Assembly: GCA_934277845.1 (NCBI GenBank)
Contig: CAKQVV010000025.1
Span: forward strand, 1-18,108
Source: an uncultured Clostridia bacterium
GTDB lineage: Bacteria; Bacillota; Clostridia; Christensenellales; Pumilibacteraceae
Direction of reading: 5' to 3'
DNA: 18,108 bases
Position numbers and translations under genes: made by a program. Under the pieces are notes generated by a model. It did not search any database. It saw only the letters and a program-made list of their open reading frames with translations, and had not been told where the DNA came from. Shown piece after piece: positions 1 through 6,592 of this stretch (its first letter is position 1; each line of letters starts with the position of its first letter).

Positions 1-608
1 GAAATCTTACGTTCCGGATCGACCGACAACGCGTCGAGTTTGCCCGCAACCGTCTGTGTTCCTGCCGAGTTCAGCGTGACGAGTTTTTCGTCCGATACCC
101 ACGCCTTGACAATGGTCGCGAGCGCCGTTTCGGACTTGACGTCATAGTCCTCTCTTACGTCGCCGAGGTCGACGCTCATACCTCCAACGATCGTTTTCAC
201 CCGCCCGAACGCGCCGACGTAGATTTTATCGACGTACATACGCGACAAGTTTGAGTTAAACTTCTCTTTCGTCAGTTTATAATCGTATTTTTTTGCGATA
301 TCGTATACTTTGTCGGCGGTATAAAACCGCGAAACGTCGTAAGCGGGCGCATACTTCTCTTCATCTCCGCACCGCGTACAAATACCGCTCTTGTAATGAT
401 GCCCGAGCGCCTCTATATCGAGAAAATCTTTCTCGCCGCACCTGATGCATATTCTCTCGACTTTGCCTTTTTCGGTGCATGACGGATCGCTGACTTTATA
501 ATACGCGTATTCGTGTTCTTCGGTTTTTTCGGGGTTGTCGCAAGCAGTCGCAAAAACAGCACACGCCAGCACCGCAAACACAACCGCAAGCACTCTTTTT
601 ACTTTCAT
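1..608 (-). CDS. Lipoprotein with CxxC repeat motifs, C-terminus cut by window edge
   Basis: About 202 codons are visible and the frame stays open to base 1, so the C-terminus is missing. The N-terminus has a short basic stretch, a hydrophobic core and candidate lipobox cysteines (VLAC at residue 16, ATAC at residue 23), which implies a lipid-anchored extracytoplasmic protein. Residues about 40-75 carry C-x(12)-CIRCGE, then ALGHHY, then CTRCGDEE. This is the Cys/His-rich repeat common in secreted Clostridial proteins, probably a small metal- or disulfide-stabilised module. The start is fixed by AAAGGAG seven bases before the ATG. It diverges from the XRE gene across a 104-bp spacer holding a consensus promoter and paired direct repeats, so that regulator may control it. 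The rest of the protein (residues 75-202) matches nothing I recognise and the function is unknown. Confidence 0.8.
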   Translation of the reverse strand, partial: MKVKRVLAVVFAVLACAVFATACDNPEKTEEHEYAYYKVSDPSCTEKGKVERICIRCGEKDFLDIEALGHHYKSGICTRCGDEEKYAPAYDVSRFYTADKVYDIAKKYDYKLTKEKFNSNLSRMYVDKIYVGAFGRVKTIVGGMSVDLGDVREDYDVKSETALATIVKAWVSDEKLVTLNSAGTQTVAGKLDALSVDPERKI

Positions 609-636
609 TTCTCGCTCCTTTCTACTACGTAGTCTT

Positions 637-674
637 TATATAGCCCACATTGTATCATATATAGCCCACTTTGT
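637..674. repeat. Paired 17-bp direct repeats over a promoter (operator-like)
   Basis: Two copies, 637-653 and 658-674, differ at one base in 17 (minus-strand form ACAAWGTGGGCTATATA) and start 21 bp apart, about two helical turns. One copy covers the -35 box and spacer of the lipoprotein promoter; the other covers its -10 box and predicted start site. They lie just upstream of the divergent XRE gene, so they are good candidates for that repressor's operator. This is an inference from position and phasing. Confidence 0.6.
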
Positions 675-677
675 CAA
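649..677 (-). promoter_or_regulatory. Consensus sigma-A promoter of the lipoprotein gene
   Basis: Read on the minus strand, TTGACA (677-672) and TACAAT (654-649) are separated by exactly 17 bases. The predicted start is near 642, giving a leader of about 34 bases that contains the AAAGGAG site. Both boxes are covered by the paired direct repeats listed separately. Confidence 0.75.
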
Positions 678-712
678 TAATCTTGTGATAAATTGTAATC
701 GTGAGGGCTGAT

Positions 713-952
713 ATGAACACTTACGAAGCGGTGAAAACGAGATTGATGAAATTGTTGTACGAAAAAAACATGTCGATACACAGGCTGGCTCTCGAATCGG
801 GCGTGCCGCCGTCGACAATCAAAAACGTGCTGTACGGCAAGAGTGTAAATCCCGGGATTGTGACGATAAAGATGCTTTGCGACGGACTGGGAATAACTCT
901 GTGCGAGTTTTTTGCCGCGGAAGAATTTTCAAGCCTCGAAGACGAATTATAA
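713..952 (+). CDS. Small XRE-family (Cro/CI-type) transcriptional regulator
   Basis: A 79-residue protein made almost entirely of one Cro/CI-type helix-turn-helix domain. Residues about 6-60 show the expected helices, including MSIHRLALESGVPPSTIKN (turn and recognition helix), and the tail ITLCEFF is typical of short Clostridial XRE regulators. I place the start at ATG 713. An in-frame GTG at 701 is possible, but the GAGG at 702-705 then becomes the ribosome binding site, seven bases before ATG 713. It is the only plus-strand gene in the window, diverges from a lipoprotein gene and is followed by a bidirectional terminator. It probably represses itself and/or the lipoprotein through the repeats at 637-674. 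No sensor or protease domain is present, so the inducing signal is unknown. Confidence 0.85.
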   Translation: MNTYEAVKTRLMKLLYEKNMSIHRLALESGVPPSTIKNVLYGKSVNPGIVTIKMLCDGLGITLCEFFAAEEFSSLEDEL

Positions 953-957
953 TCGGT

Positions 958-974
958 AGGGTTAGTTTAACCCT
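958..974. repeat. Perfect 7-bp inverted repeat after the XRE stop codon
   Basis: AGGGTTA and TAACCCT are separated by three bases, six bases after the XRE stop. There is no T-run directly after it, so it is not a classical terminator. It may stabilise the mRNA 3' end ahead of the terminator at 992-1023. Confidence 0.45.
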
Positions 975-991
975 AATGAACTCGTATAAGT

Positions 992-1030
992 AAAAAGCCG
1001 ACTGTTTTTTCAATCGGCTTTTTTCGTTTT
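992..1030. terminator. Bidirectional intrinsic terminator between convergent genes
   Basis: AAAAAGCCGA (992-1001) pairs with TCGGCTTTTT (1014-1023) around a 12-base loop. A T-rich tract follows on the plus strand, and the A-rich 5' flank supplies U residues on the minus strand. It can end both the XRE transcript and the five-gene minus-strand operon that stops at 1052. Confidence 0.8.
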
Positions 1031-1051
1031 TTAATGACTTTATTATTCGTT

Positions 1052-1672
1052 TTAGTTGAGGGTTTCGGTTACGTCGTTTACTTCGCGTACCGTGGAAACG
1101 CCCTCGTAATCCATGCGAAGTTGCTCGTAGAAGTTCGCGCGGGTGACCTGATGATAAGGCTCGACGTAGAAGATGATCAGAATACCGAACGTGAGCGCAC
1201 CCAAAAGATACCAGCCGATAAACGAAAGATCCAGAATGAACAGGTCGAACTTGTGCCCGTCCATCATCCGGCGGCTTTTGGTAATGGCGTCATTTGCCGA
1301 AATACCAGGGTTATCGTGCAAAATAAACGTGGTCATCGCATAGGAATACGTCTTGATTATGCCGGGAATCACGAACAACATACTCCAAAGAGCGGTATAC
1401 AGCCATTTGAGAATACCGGTAATGCAGGTGTCGCCGAAGCGGTTGAATCCCGAAAGCAACCTGCCGAAGTCCGAGTCGTTGTTCCTTGTAACGGTAAGTA
1501 AGTACGCGCATATACCGAACTCGATGACGCCCATCAACAGCAGCGTGCCCACGAACGTGAACGATACCGCGCCGAGTATGAGCGAGCCTACCACCATAAC
1601 GCCGGTCGTGAGCAGCCATTTGCCGTTAAGCTGCGCTTTGGCGATCTTTTTCATTTCTCCTATACTTGTCAT
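1052..1672 (-). CDS. DUF975 family integral membrane protein
   Basis: A 206-residue polytopic membrane protein. DUF975 hallmarks are visible: MKKIAKAQLNGKW at the N-terminus, IPGIIKTYSYAMT at about 102-114, the segment ILHDNP, SRRMMDGHKFDLF near 133-145, LSFIGWYLLG near 149-158, and the VEPYHQVTRANFYEQL ending. Hydrophobic segments lie at about 18-62 (probably two helices), 88-104 and 147-170. The frame stays open upstream to 1825, but that extension overlaps the esterase gene. The true start is ATG 1672, preceded by AAAGGAG. It is the last gene of the operon, 46 bases after the esterase. No biochemical function is established for the family. Confidence 0.85.
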   Translation of the reverse strand: MTSIGEMKKIAKAQLNGKWLLTTGVMVVGSLILGAVSFTFVGTLLLMGVIEFGICAYLLTVTRNNDSDFGRLLSGFNRFGDTCITGILKWLYTALWSMLFVIPGIIKTYSYAMTTFILHDNPGISANDAITKSRRMMDGHKFDLFILDLSFIGWYLLGALTFGILIIFYVEPYHQVTRANFYEQLRMDYEGVSTVREVNDVTETLN

Positions 1673-1718
1673 TTTTCTCTCCTTTCCTTTTTTTATAAAT
1701 AACAAGCGTATCGCCCGG

Positions 1719-2549
1719 TTATTTTCTGTCGGGCAGACTTGCCAAAAACTTCGCCGCCATATCCGTCCACACGCGGGGACGCGCGAACACAGCCGCTTGT
1801 TCTTTACCGTAGACGCGCTCGTCACACACGCTGCCGCCGTGCCAGCCGTATGGGAAAATATGGCTCTCGACGGTCACTTTGTTTTTAAGGAGCGCGGTCG
1901 TGTACAAAACCGTTGCCATGGGATCGACGCAGGTATCCTCGGCAGTCGTCCAGATAAAACACGGCGGATTGTCGGGCGTGACCGTTTTTTCCAGCGACAG
2001 CGCCTGTACTTCGGGCGCGTTCATGTCGGTCGTGCCCAAAAGATTCTCGAACGAGCCGCCGTGCGATCCCGGAGTGATTACCGGATAGCCCAGCACCACG
2101 CCTGCAAGCGACGCGTCGAGTTTTCTGCCGCCGGCCTCCGCTACGGGCAGGTTTTTATAGAAGTTTGCAAGGCAGCCTACAAGGTGTCCGCCTGCCGAAA
2201 ATCCCGACGCGAAAACGCGGGCGGGATTGACGTGCAATTCATCGGCGTGAGTCTTGATATAGTCCACGGCGCAGGCGAGTTCGGTGAGTGCGAGCGGATA
2301 TCTTGACGCGGGCGCAACGTCGTAAACGAGCGTGAAGGCGTTATAGTGGCGATTGAAGAAATCGACCGCGACGGGATCGCCTTCCCTTTCCGACACGAAA
2401 TGATAGCCGCCGCCGGGGACCGCGATCATTGCGGGCAGGTTCTGATTATAGGGTTCCATTTCGCCATCGCCTTTATGTAAAAAACACTTGAGCGTGGCGG
2501 TGCCGCCGATACCGTAGATTTCGGACAGATTGACGATTTTAATATCCAT
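1719..2549 (-). CDS. Alpha/beta-hydrolase fold esterase (acetyl-esterase / BD-FAE type)
   Basis: A 276-residue cytoplasmic serine hydrolase with no signal peptide. The oxyanion region is PGGGYHFVS (45-53), the nucleophile elbow is GFSAGG with Ser118, the acid is probably Asp205 in TTAEDTCVDP, and the base is His237 in GWHGGS. This arrangement is typical of small Clostridial esterases that remove acetyl or similar groups from carbohydrates and xenobiotics. The actual substrate cannot be read from the sequence. It sits between the nitroreductase (39 bases upstream) and DUF975 (46 bases downstream), so co-transcription is likely. An AAAGGA site lies about 11 bases before the ATG. Confidence 0.85.
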   Translation of the reverse strand: MDIKIVNLSEIYGIGGTATLKCFLHKGDGEMEPYNQNLPAMIAVPGGGYHFVSEREGDPVAVDFFNRHYNAFTLVYDVAPASRYPLALTELACAVDYIKTHADELHVNPARVFASGFSAGGHLVGCLANFYKNLPVAEAGGRKLDASLAGVVLGYPVITPGSHGGSFENLLGTTDMNAPEVQALSLEKTVTPDNPPCFIWTTAEDTCVDPMATVLYTTALLKNKVTVESHIFPYGWHGGSVCDERVYGKEQAAVFARPRVWTDMAAKFLASLPDRK

Positions 2550-2588
2550 AAGTATGTAGTCCTTTGCTTTACCGATTATACGAAATAA

Positions 2589-3140
2589 CTAGCAAATAAT
2601 TATTTCGTTGGTTTTGGGTTTCGAGAGTTTGGTTTCGCCGTCGGCATAACCGAGCGCGCAGCAGCCGTAAACGCGGTAGCCGTCCTTCATGCCGGCAGCG
2701 GTCAGCACGGCGTGGATCCCTGGTTCTCCGGACTTGTCGGTGAGTTGATTGATCCAGCAGGTGCCAAGGCCTTCGCCGTAAGCCGCGAGGAACATGTTTT
2801 CGATTGCGGCAGCGCAATCCTCGGCCGGGCGCATCTCATTCGGATCGTCGCACACGGCGATCAGCACCGGCGCCTTGTAGAAAAAGTCGAATTCACCCGT
2901 TTCGCTGCGGCTCCTGATGCGCTTTACCAGTTCTTCGTCGGCGGAATTTTCCACCGCTTTGTTGATTGCCGCGAGAAGTTCGGGTTTCGTGATCGCCACA
3001 AACTGCCTCGTCATATTGTTCATTGCGCTGGGGGCGTAACTGCCCGCACGCAAAACTTCTTCGAGTTTTTCTCTTTCGACCGCACGGGGCAAATATTTTC
3101 TCACGCTTCTGCGGCCGAAAATCGCGTCTTTGATTTCCAT
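2589..3140 (-). CDS. Nitroreductase-family FMN flavoprotein
   Basis: A 183-residue protein of the nitroreductase fold. The N-terminus has the FMN phosphate/isoalloxazine motif RRSVRKY (10-16), followed by APSAMNNMTRQF (36-47), the usual flavin-contact segment. The C-terminal half carries AAAIENMFLAAYGEGLGTCW, the standard helix of the family, and GYRVYGCCALGYADG, which normally holds the last FMN contacts. Members reduce nitro groups, quinones or enones with NAD(P)H or reduced flavin as homodimers in the cytoplasm. The substrate is unknown. It lies 24 bases after the zinc-ribbon gene, in an operon headed by a disulfide-reductase-like flavoprotein, which suggests a redox or detoxification role. 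Confidence 0.88.
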   Translation of the reverse strand: MEIKDAIFGRRSVRKYLPRAVEREKLEEVLRAGSYAPSAMNNMTRQFVAITKPELLAAINKAVENSADEELVKRIRSRSETGEFDFFYKAPVLIAVCDDPNEMRPAEDCAAAIENMFLAAYGEGLGTCWINQLTDKSGEPGIHAVLTAAGMKDGYRVYGCCALGYADGETKLSKPKTNEIIIC

Positions 3141-3164
3141 GATATTATCCTCCGTAACCGAATT

Positions 3165-3359
3165 TTAATGACAACCTTTGCAAGTGGCGCAGTTTCCGGT
3201 ACATTCGCCTTTATGAACCGAGTTTACCCAGCACTTGCCGCTGTATTTTTGTTCCGTTTCGCCGCCGCAATCGGGGCATTTCGGTTTTTGCTCGTCGGTG
3301 CGGACGAGTTCTTCGAAAACTTTTCCGCATTTACGGCACTGAAATTCTATAAGCGGCAT
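3165..3359 (-). CDS. FmdB-type zinc-ribbon small protein with Cys-rich tail
   Basis: A 64-residue protein. Residues 1-40 form a rubredoxin-like zinc ribbon: MPLIEFQCRKCGKVFEE followed by CPDCGG (Cys8, 11, 28, 31), as in FmdB-family putative regulators. The tail adds Cys43, 53, 57, 60 and 63 in the pattern GECTGNCATCKGCH; related Clostridial proteins often end in such a Cys/Gly-rich tail. The ATG lies two bases after the stop of the reductase gene, and its GAGG ribosome site overlaps that stop, so translation is probably coupled. With no thioredoxin gene nearby, this Cys-rich protein might be a redox partner of the reductase, but that is only inference. The function of the family is poorly known. 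Confidence 0.82.
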   Translation of the reverse strand: MPLIEFQCRKCGKVFEELVRTDEQKPKCPDCGGETEQKYSGKCWVNSVHKGECTGNCATCKGCH

Positions 3360-3361
3360 GA

Positions 3362-4234
3362 TTACCTCTTCTTTTTGCCCGCGATATACCTGATTATCGC
3401 GCCCGCCGCAATCGCTCCGTCGGATGCCGCCGTAACGATTTGCCGCAAATTCTTTTTCCGCGCGTCGCCGACCGCGAAAATCCCTTCGGCATCGGTAGCC
3501 ATGTTCTCGTCGGTGATCGCATAGCCGCGCTCGTCGAGCGTGACAAGTCCCGCCGCAAAATGCGTGACGGGCGTGTATCCCGCCGAAATAAACAGTCCCG
3601 CGACTTCGAGCGTGACTTTGCCGTTTGCCGTCGCGACTTCCACTTCGCGAAGCGGTTTGCCGACAAGCGCGGTCACTCTGCCGCGTATCTTTTCCGCTCC
3701 CGCCGCCTGCTCGTCGTCGGTCGTGATGAAATACGTCTTTGACGCAAGCCCGACAAGATATTCGGCGGCTTCTCTCGCCTTTTCGCCGAAGCCCGCCACG
3801 GCAACCGGACGACCGCGGAAAAAGTTCCCGTCGCACGTCGCACAGTAACTTACGCCCGCTCCCGCCAGCGATTCTTCGCCGGCAAGTCCCAGTCCTTTTG
3901 CCTTGCAACCGGTAGCGATAACGACGGTTTCGCCGTCAATAGTTTTTCCGTCCGCAAGCCGCACCGAGTATCCGCCGTCCGCTTTTTCTATCGCGACAAC
4001 TTCGCCGGAAACGAACTCCGCGCCGAAACTCTTTGCCTGCGCCGCCATTTTTTCTATGAGTTCATACCCCGAAACGTTCTCGAATCCGGGATAATTCTCG
4101 ATCACCGGCAGAACTCCGGTCTGACCGCCCGCGAAAATCTTTTCGACGACGACCGCCTTTCTTTTTGCCCTGCCGAGATATATCGCCGCGGTAAGTCCCG
4201 CAGGACCGCCGCCTATTATTATCGAATCGTACAT
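3362..4234 (-). CDS. Thioredoxin-reductase-like FAD disulfide oxidoreductase lacking the usual NADPH motif
   Basis: About 290 residues, the normal length for low-molecular-weight thioredoxin reductases. The FAD dinucleotide fold is seen as IIIGGGPAGLTAA, the ENYPGF segment is present, the redox disulfide is CATC (131-134), and the C-terminal FAD motif is GIFAVGDARKKNLRQIVTAASDG. The second nucleotide fold reads VAVAGFGEKAREAAEYL, and the following strand has ITTDDEQ where NADPH enzymes have an HRR motif. The electron donor is therefore probably not NADPH. ATG 4234 is preferred over the in-frame GTG 4240, because that GTG is part of the AGAGGTG ribosome site. It is the first gene of a five-gene operon with a strong promoter immediately upstream. 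Confidence 0.88.
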   Translation of the reverse strand: MYDSIIIGGGPAGLTAAIYLGRAKRKAVVVEKIFAGGQTGVLPVIENYPGFENVSGYELIEKMAAQAKSFGAEFVSGEVVAIEKADGGYSVRLADGKTIDGETVVIATGCKAKGLGLAGEESLAGAGVSYCATCDGNFFRGRPVAVAGFGEKAREAAEYLVGLASKTYFITTDDEQAAGAEKIRGRVTALVGKPLREVEVATANGKVTLEVAGLFISAGYTPVTHFAAGLVTLDERGYAITDENMATDAEGIFAVGDARKKNLRQIVTAASDGAIAAGAIIRYIAGKKKR

Positions 4235-4259
4235 ACTCACCTCTCGGGTTTACGATATA

Positions 4260-4288
4260 ATTATACAACCGATTTTACCGTTAGTCAA
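4260..4288 (-). promoter_or_regulatory. Sigma-A promoter of the five-gene redox/esterase operon
   Basis: On the minus strand, TTGACT (4288-4283) and TATAAT (4265-4260) are separated by 17 bases. The predicted start near 4253 gives a leader of about 19 bases that includes the AGAGGTG ribosome site of the reductase gene. No operator-like repeat is obvious around it. Confidence 0.8.
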
Positions 4289-4308
4289 TATTTTTGATAA
4301 ACTAGCGC

Positions 4309-4346
4309 AAAAATCCGCCGCGGAGGTTTTTCCGTAACGGATTTTT
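4309..4346 (-). terminator. Probable intrinsic terminator after ypeB
   Basis: AAAAATCCG (4309-4317) pairs with CGGATTTTT (4338-4346) as a 9-bp stem. A small inner hairpin (CGGA 4321-4324 with TCCG 4331-4334) lies in the loop. Read on the minus strand it ends in CGGATTTTT. It lies about 165 bases past the ypeB stop and just upstream of the next promoter. Confidence 0.5.
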
Positions 4347-4428
4347 TACGTGTCTTTTAGAATTATAAACTTATATGAACAGTTATAGAAACTAACGACA
4401 ATTTCGTAAAGAGCAGATTTTTCGATGA

Positions 4429-4489
4429 TTTTTTCCGAAACCGAACGACGGCGTATCGGATAATACGTCTAGTGAGGTTTCGGGAAAAA
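4429..4489. repeat. Long inverted repeat in the ypeB-trxB-like intergenic region
   Basis: A 14-bp arm, TTTTTTCCGAAACC (4429-4442), pairs with 4476-4489 with a single T/G wobble. The 33-base interior holds a second stem, CGTAT (4452-4456) with ATACG (4463-4467). On both strands the 5' arm begins with T's and the 3' arm ends with A's, so it is not an intrinsic terminator. The rest of 4235-4511 holds a promoter, a terminator and no convincing reading frame. Confidence 0.65.
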
Positions 4490-4511
4490 GCGCGGAAAAG
4501 ATGTCTTTACG

Positions 4512-5843
4512 CTACATAATCATAGAGCCTTGATCCGAATCGATAACTCGTAAGACGTCCGCTTGTTCGCCGTTTACAGCGTCGATATACACGAAGTAGT
4601 CGAGTCCCTTGTAACTGCCGTAGATCTCATAGCAAAAGCGTTCGGTTTCCTTGTAGGGGATCACGGCGAGCGAAACCTTTTCCACCGCTATCTTGTCGCT
4701 GATCAGGCTGAGCGCGGTCTTTTCGCTTATCGTGGGCTTGAGGTTGCGATCGTAATGTCCCGAGCAGTAGCCCGTTGCTTCCGCTCCTAAGATTTCGCCG
4801 TCGTCCAGCGCGACTTTGACTTTCACGAGATCGGGATAACAGGTTACGCCGTTTACTACCGGCGCAAGGTTGACGAACCCCACTCCGTTCTCGGCGTTGT
4901 ACCACACGGGTTCGAGGTTTTCATAGCCGAGCCGAGCGGCGTAATCGTCCGCTTTTGCCGACGCTTCCTCGCGGGTGAGCGACACTTTGCCGACGCTTTT
5001 CGTGCGGTCGAAACCGATGATCACGCCGCCTTTCTTCGTCACCGAAACGTGCGCGTCGTCGCCGGCAATCTTGCCCTGCAATTCGTACACGGGCGTTTTG
5101 CCGTCGGTTTCGCCCATAAACTCGGCATCGGTCAAGCCGACTTTTTCGGCGGCGATTTCGATCGCGCGTTCCGCTTTCACTTCTTCCATGCCGTCGAGGG
5201 CGCGGAAATCGTACTTCTTCGCGTCCGAGAACGGTCCGTCGTAAATCAGTTCCGGGTATTCGACCGAATTGTTCTCGACGTCGCTCATGCCGACGTTCAT
5301 GTCGAACACGAGCAGACGATCGCCGCCCACACACTCGCTGATCGGTTTTCCGTTGGATTCAGCCGAAATATCTTTCAGGCTTTCGTTTATGTTGCGCGCC
5401 GCGATATACAGCGTTTCGGCTTGATCGCGATAGGACGCGGTGTCCGCGCCGCCCAAAATCGCCGCGGCGTAACTACGGCACCAGTCGCCCACCTGATTGT
5501 AAAACTTGACAGTTTTCTCGATATTCTCCGGCTCAAACGGCAGGCGCGAGATCGACGAGGACGCGAGTTCGGCTTGCGCCGTCGTGTCGTTTATCACGGT
5601 CACGCTTTCCTTTTTGCCGTTTGCGATCATGAGTTTCGAGAGATTGACTTCGATATTGTTCGCGCTGTCGACAAGGTCGTAAAACGCCGCCGAATACATA
5701 TTGTCCAGTCCGTTTTTTCTGTTCGCGCTCTCGGAATTTATAATCACCGTACCGGCGACAAGCACCGCCGCCAGCACCGCCAGCGCCGCGACCGTCGCTG
5801 TCAGAATATAAACCGAATTGTTTTTTCTTACCGTACTTTTCAT
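4512..5843 (-). CDS. ypeB: Germination protein YpeB
   Basis: A 443-residue protein with an N-terminal membrane anchor (about 11-35) and a long extracytoplasmic part. The YpeB signature EYPELIYDGPFSD is at 195-207. The C-terminal half contains PepSY-like repeats, for example EVKAERAIEIAAEKVGL and SEKTALSLISDKIAVEKVSL. In Bacilli and Clostridia YpeB is made in the forespore and is needed for SleB to be incorporated into or stabilised in the spore. The two are normally neighbours, as here (22 bases after sleB). An AGGAG ribosome site lies seven bases before the ATG. It is the last gene of the spoIIR-sleB-ypeB cluster. Length and signature are as expected, so the identification is firm. Confidence 0.93.
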   Translation of the reverse strand: MKSTVRKNNSVYILTATVAALAVLAAVLVAGTVIINSESANRKNGLDNMYSAAFYDLVDSANNIEVNLSKLMIANGKKESVTVINDTTAQAELASSSISRLPFEPENIEKTVKFYNQVGDWCRSYAAAILGGADTASYRDQAETLYIAARNINESLKDISAESNGKPISECVGGDRLLVFDMNVGMSDVENNSVEYPELIYDGPFSDAKKYDFRALDGMEEVKAERAIEIAAEKVGLTDAEFMGETDGKTPVYELQGKIAGDDAHVSVTKKGGVIIGFDRTKSVGKVSLTREEASAKADDYAARLGYENLEPVWYNAENGVGFVNLAPVVNGVTCYPDLVKVKVALDDGEILGAEATGYCSGHYDRNLKPTISEKTALSLISDKIAVEKVSLAVIPYKETERFCYEIYGSYKGLDYFVYIDAVNGEQADVLRVIDSDQGSMIM

Positions 5844-5865
5844 CGTTTTCTCCTGTTAATTCATT

Positions 5866-6561
5866 TTATCCGCGTGCAAACGAATGTCTGCCGATCGTGA
5901 TTTCGACTTTGAGCGACCAGATCCATTTACTCGTCGCGGTCGCCGGATTGTAGTAATAAAGACAGCCGTTGGTCGGATCCCAGCCGTTGAGCGCGTCGCG
6001 AGCCGCTTTGTACGCGGTTTCGTTGGGTGTGAGATTGATCTGACCGTCGCTGACCGCCGTGAACGCGCCCTTCTGGTAGATTACGCCCGCAATGGTGTTG
6101 GGAAACTTGGACGAACGCACACGGTTCAGTACCACCGCCGCAACCGCCACCTGTCCCGTGTACGGCTCGCCGCGCGACTCAGAGTACACGCACCTCGCCA
6201 AAAGGTTAAGTTCGCTGCTGTTCGTCCCCGTCGAGGAACTGCTGCCCGACAGCGTTACGCCGAGGGCTTTTTCGGTTTTCGCGCCCACGATACCGTCGGC
6301 TACGAGTCCCTTGGCTTTCTGAAACTTCCTGACCGCCGTTTTTGTGCGCGTACCCCAGATACCGTCCACTTTATAGGTATAATAGCCGAGATTGTACAGC
6401 CGCTGCTGAACGATGCGGACGTTTGCCGTCGTGTCGCCCTTGACGATGTTCTTCGCCTCCGCGTTGCCGCCGATAAAACATACCGAACCGACAAGCGCGA
6501 CGAGTCCGACTATCGCCGCGATGATCTTCACGATGAGTTTTGTTTTTACGTTTTCCGTCAT
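5866..6561 (-). CDS. sleB: Spore cortex-lytic transglycosylase SleB
   Basis: A 231-residue exported protein. The signal sequence (about 8-35) ends near NAEA. A peptidoglycan-binding domain with VRIVQQRLYNLGYYTYKVDG and KTAVRKFQ occupies about 40-102, a short Ser/Thr linker follows, and the C-terminal SleB/CwlJ catalytic domain spans about 118-231. The catalytic glutamate is probably Glu128 in CVYSESRGEPYTGQVAVAAV. SleB is a lytic transglycosylase that degrades spore cortex peptidoglycan containing muramic-delta-lactam during germination. The frame opens at 6591, but the start is ATG 6561, because AAAGGAG lies exactly upstream and the longer start has no such site. It follows spoIIR after 31 bases and precedes ypeB by 22. 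Confidence 0.94.
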   Translation of the reverse strand: MTENVKTKLIVKIIAAIVGLVALVGSVCFIGGNAEAKNIVKGDTTANVRIVQQRLYNLGYYTYKVDGIWGTRTKTAVRKFQKAKGLVADGIVGAKTEKALGVTLSGSSSSTGTNSSELNLLARCVYSESRGEPYTGQVAVAAVVLNRVRSSKFPNTIAGVIYQKGAFTAVSDGQINLTPNETAYKAARDALNGWDPTNGCLYYYNPATATSKWIWSLKVEITIGRHSFARG

Positions 6562-6592
6562 TTTCTTCTCCTTTAAGCGCGGGTACTTCATA

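Noticed and set aside
1673..1825. N-terminal extension of the DUF975 protein
   Set aside because: It overlaps the end of the esterase gene and lacks a ribosome site, whereas ATG 1672 has AAAGGAG.
1353..2306. A 317-codon plus-strand open frame
   Set aside because: It is antisense to the DUF975 and esterase genes, which have clear family motifs and ribosome sites; its translation resembles no family and reflects codon bias of the true strand.
5049..5900. A 283-codon plus-strand open frame opposite ypeB
   Set aside because: Antisense to a firmly identified gene, with Arg/Phe/Val-rich composition typical of a mirror frame.
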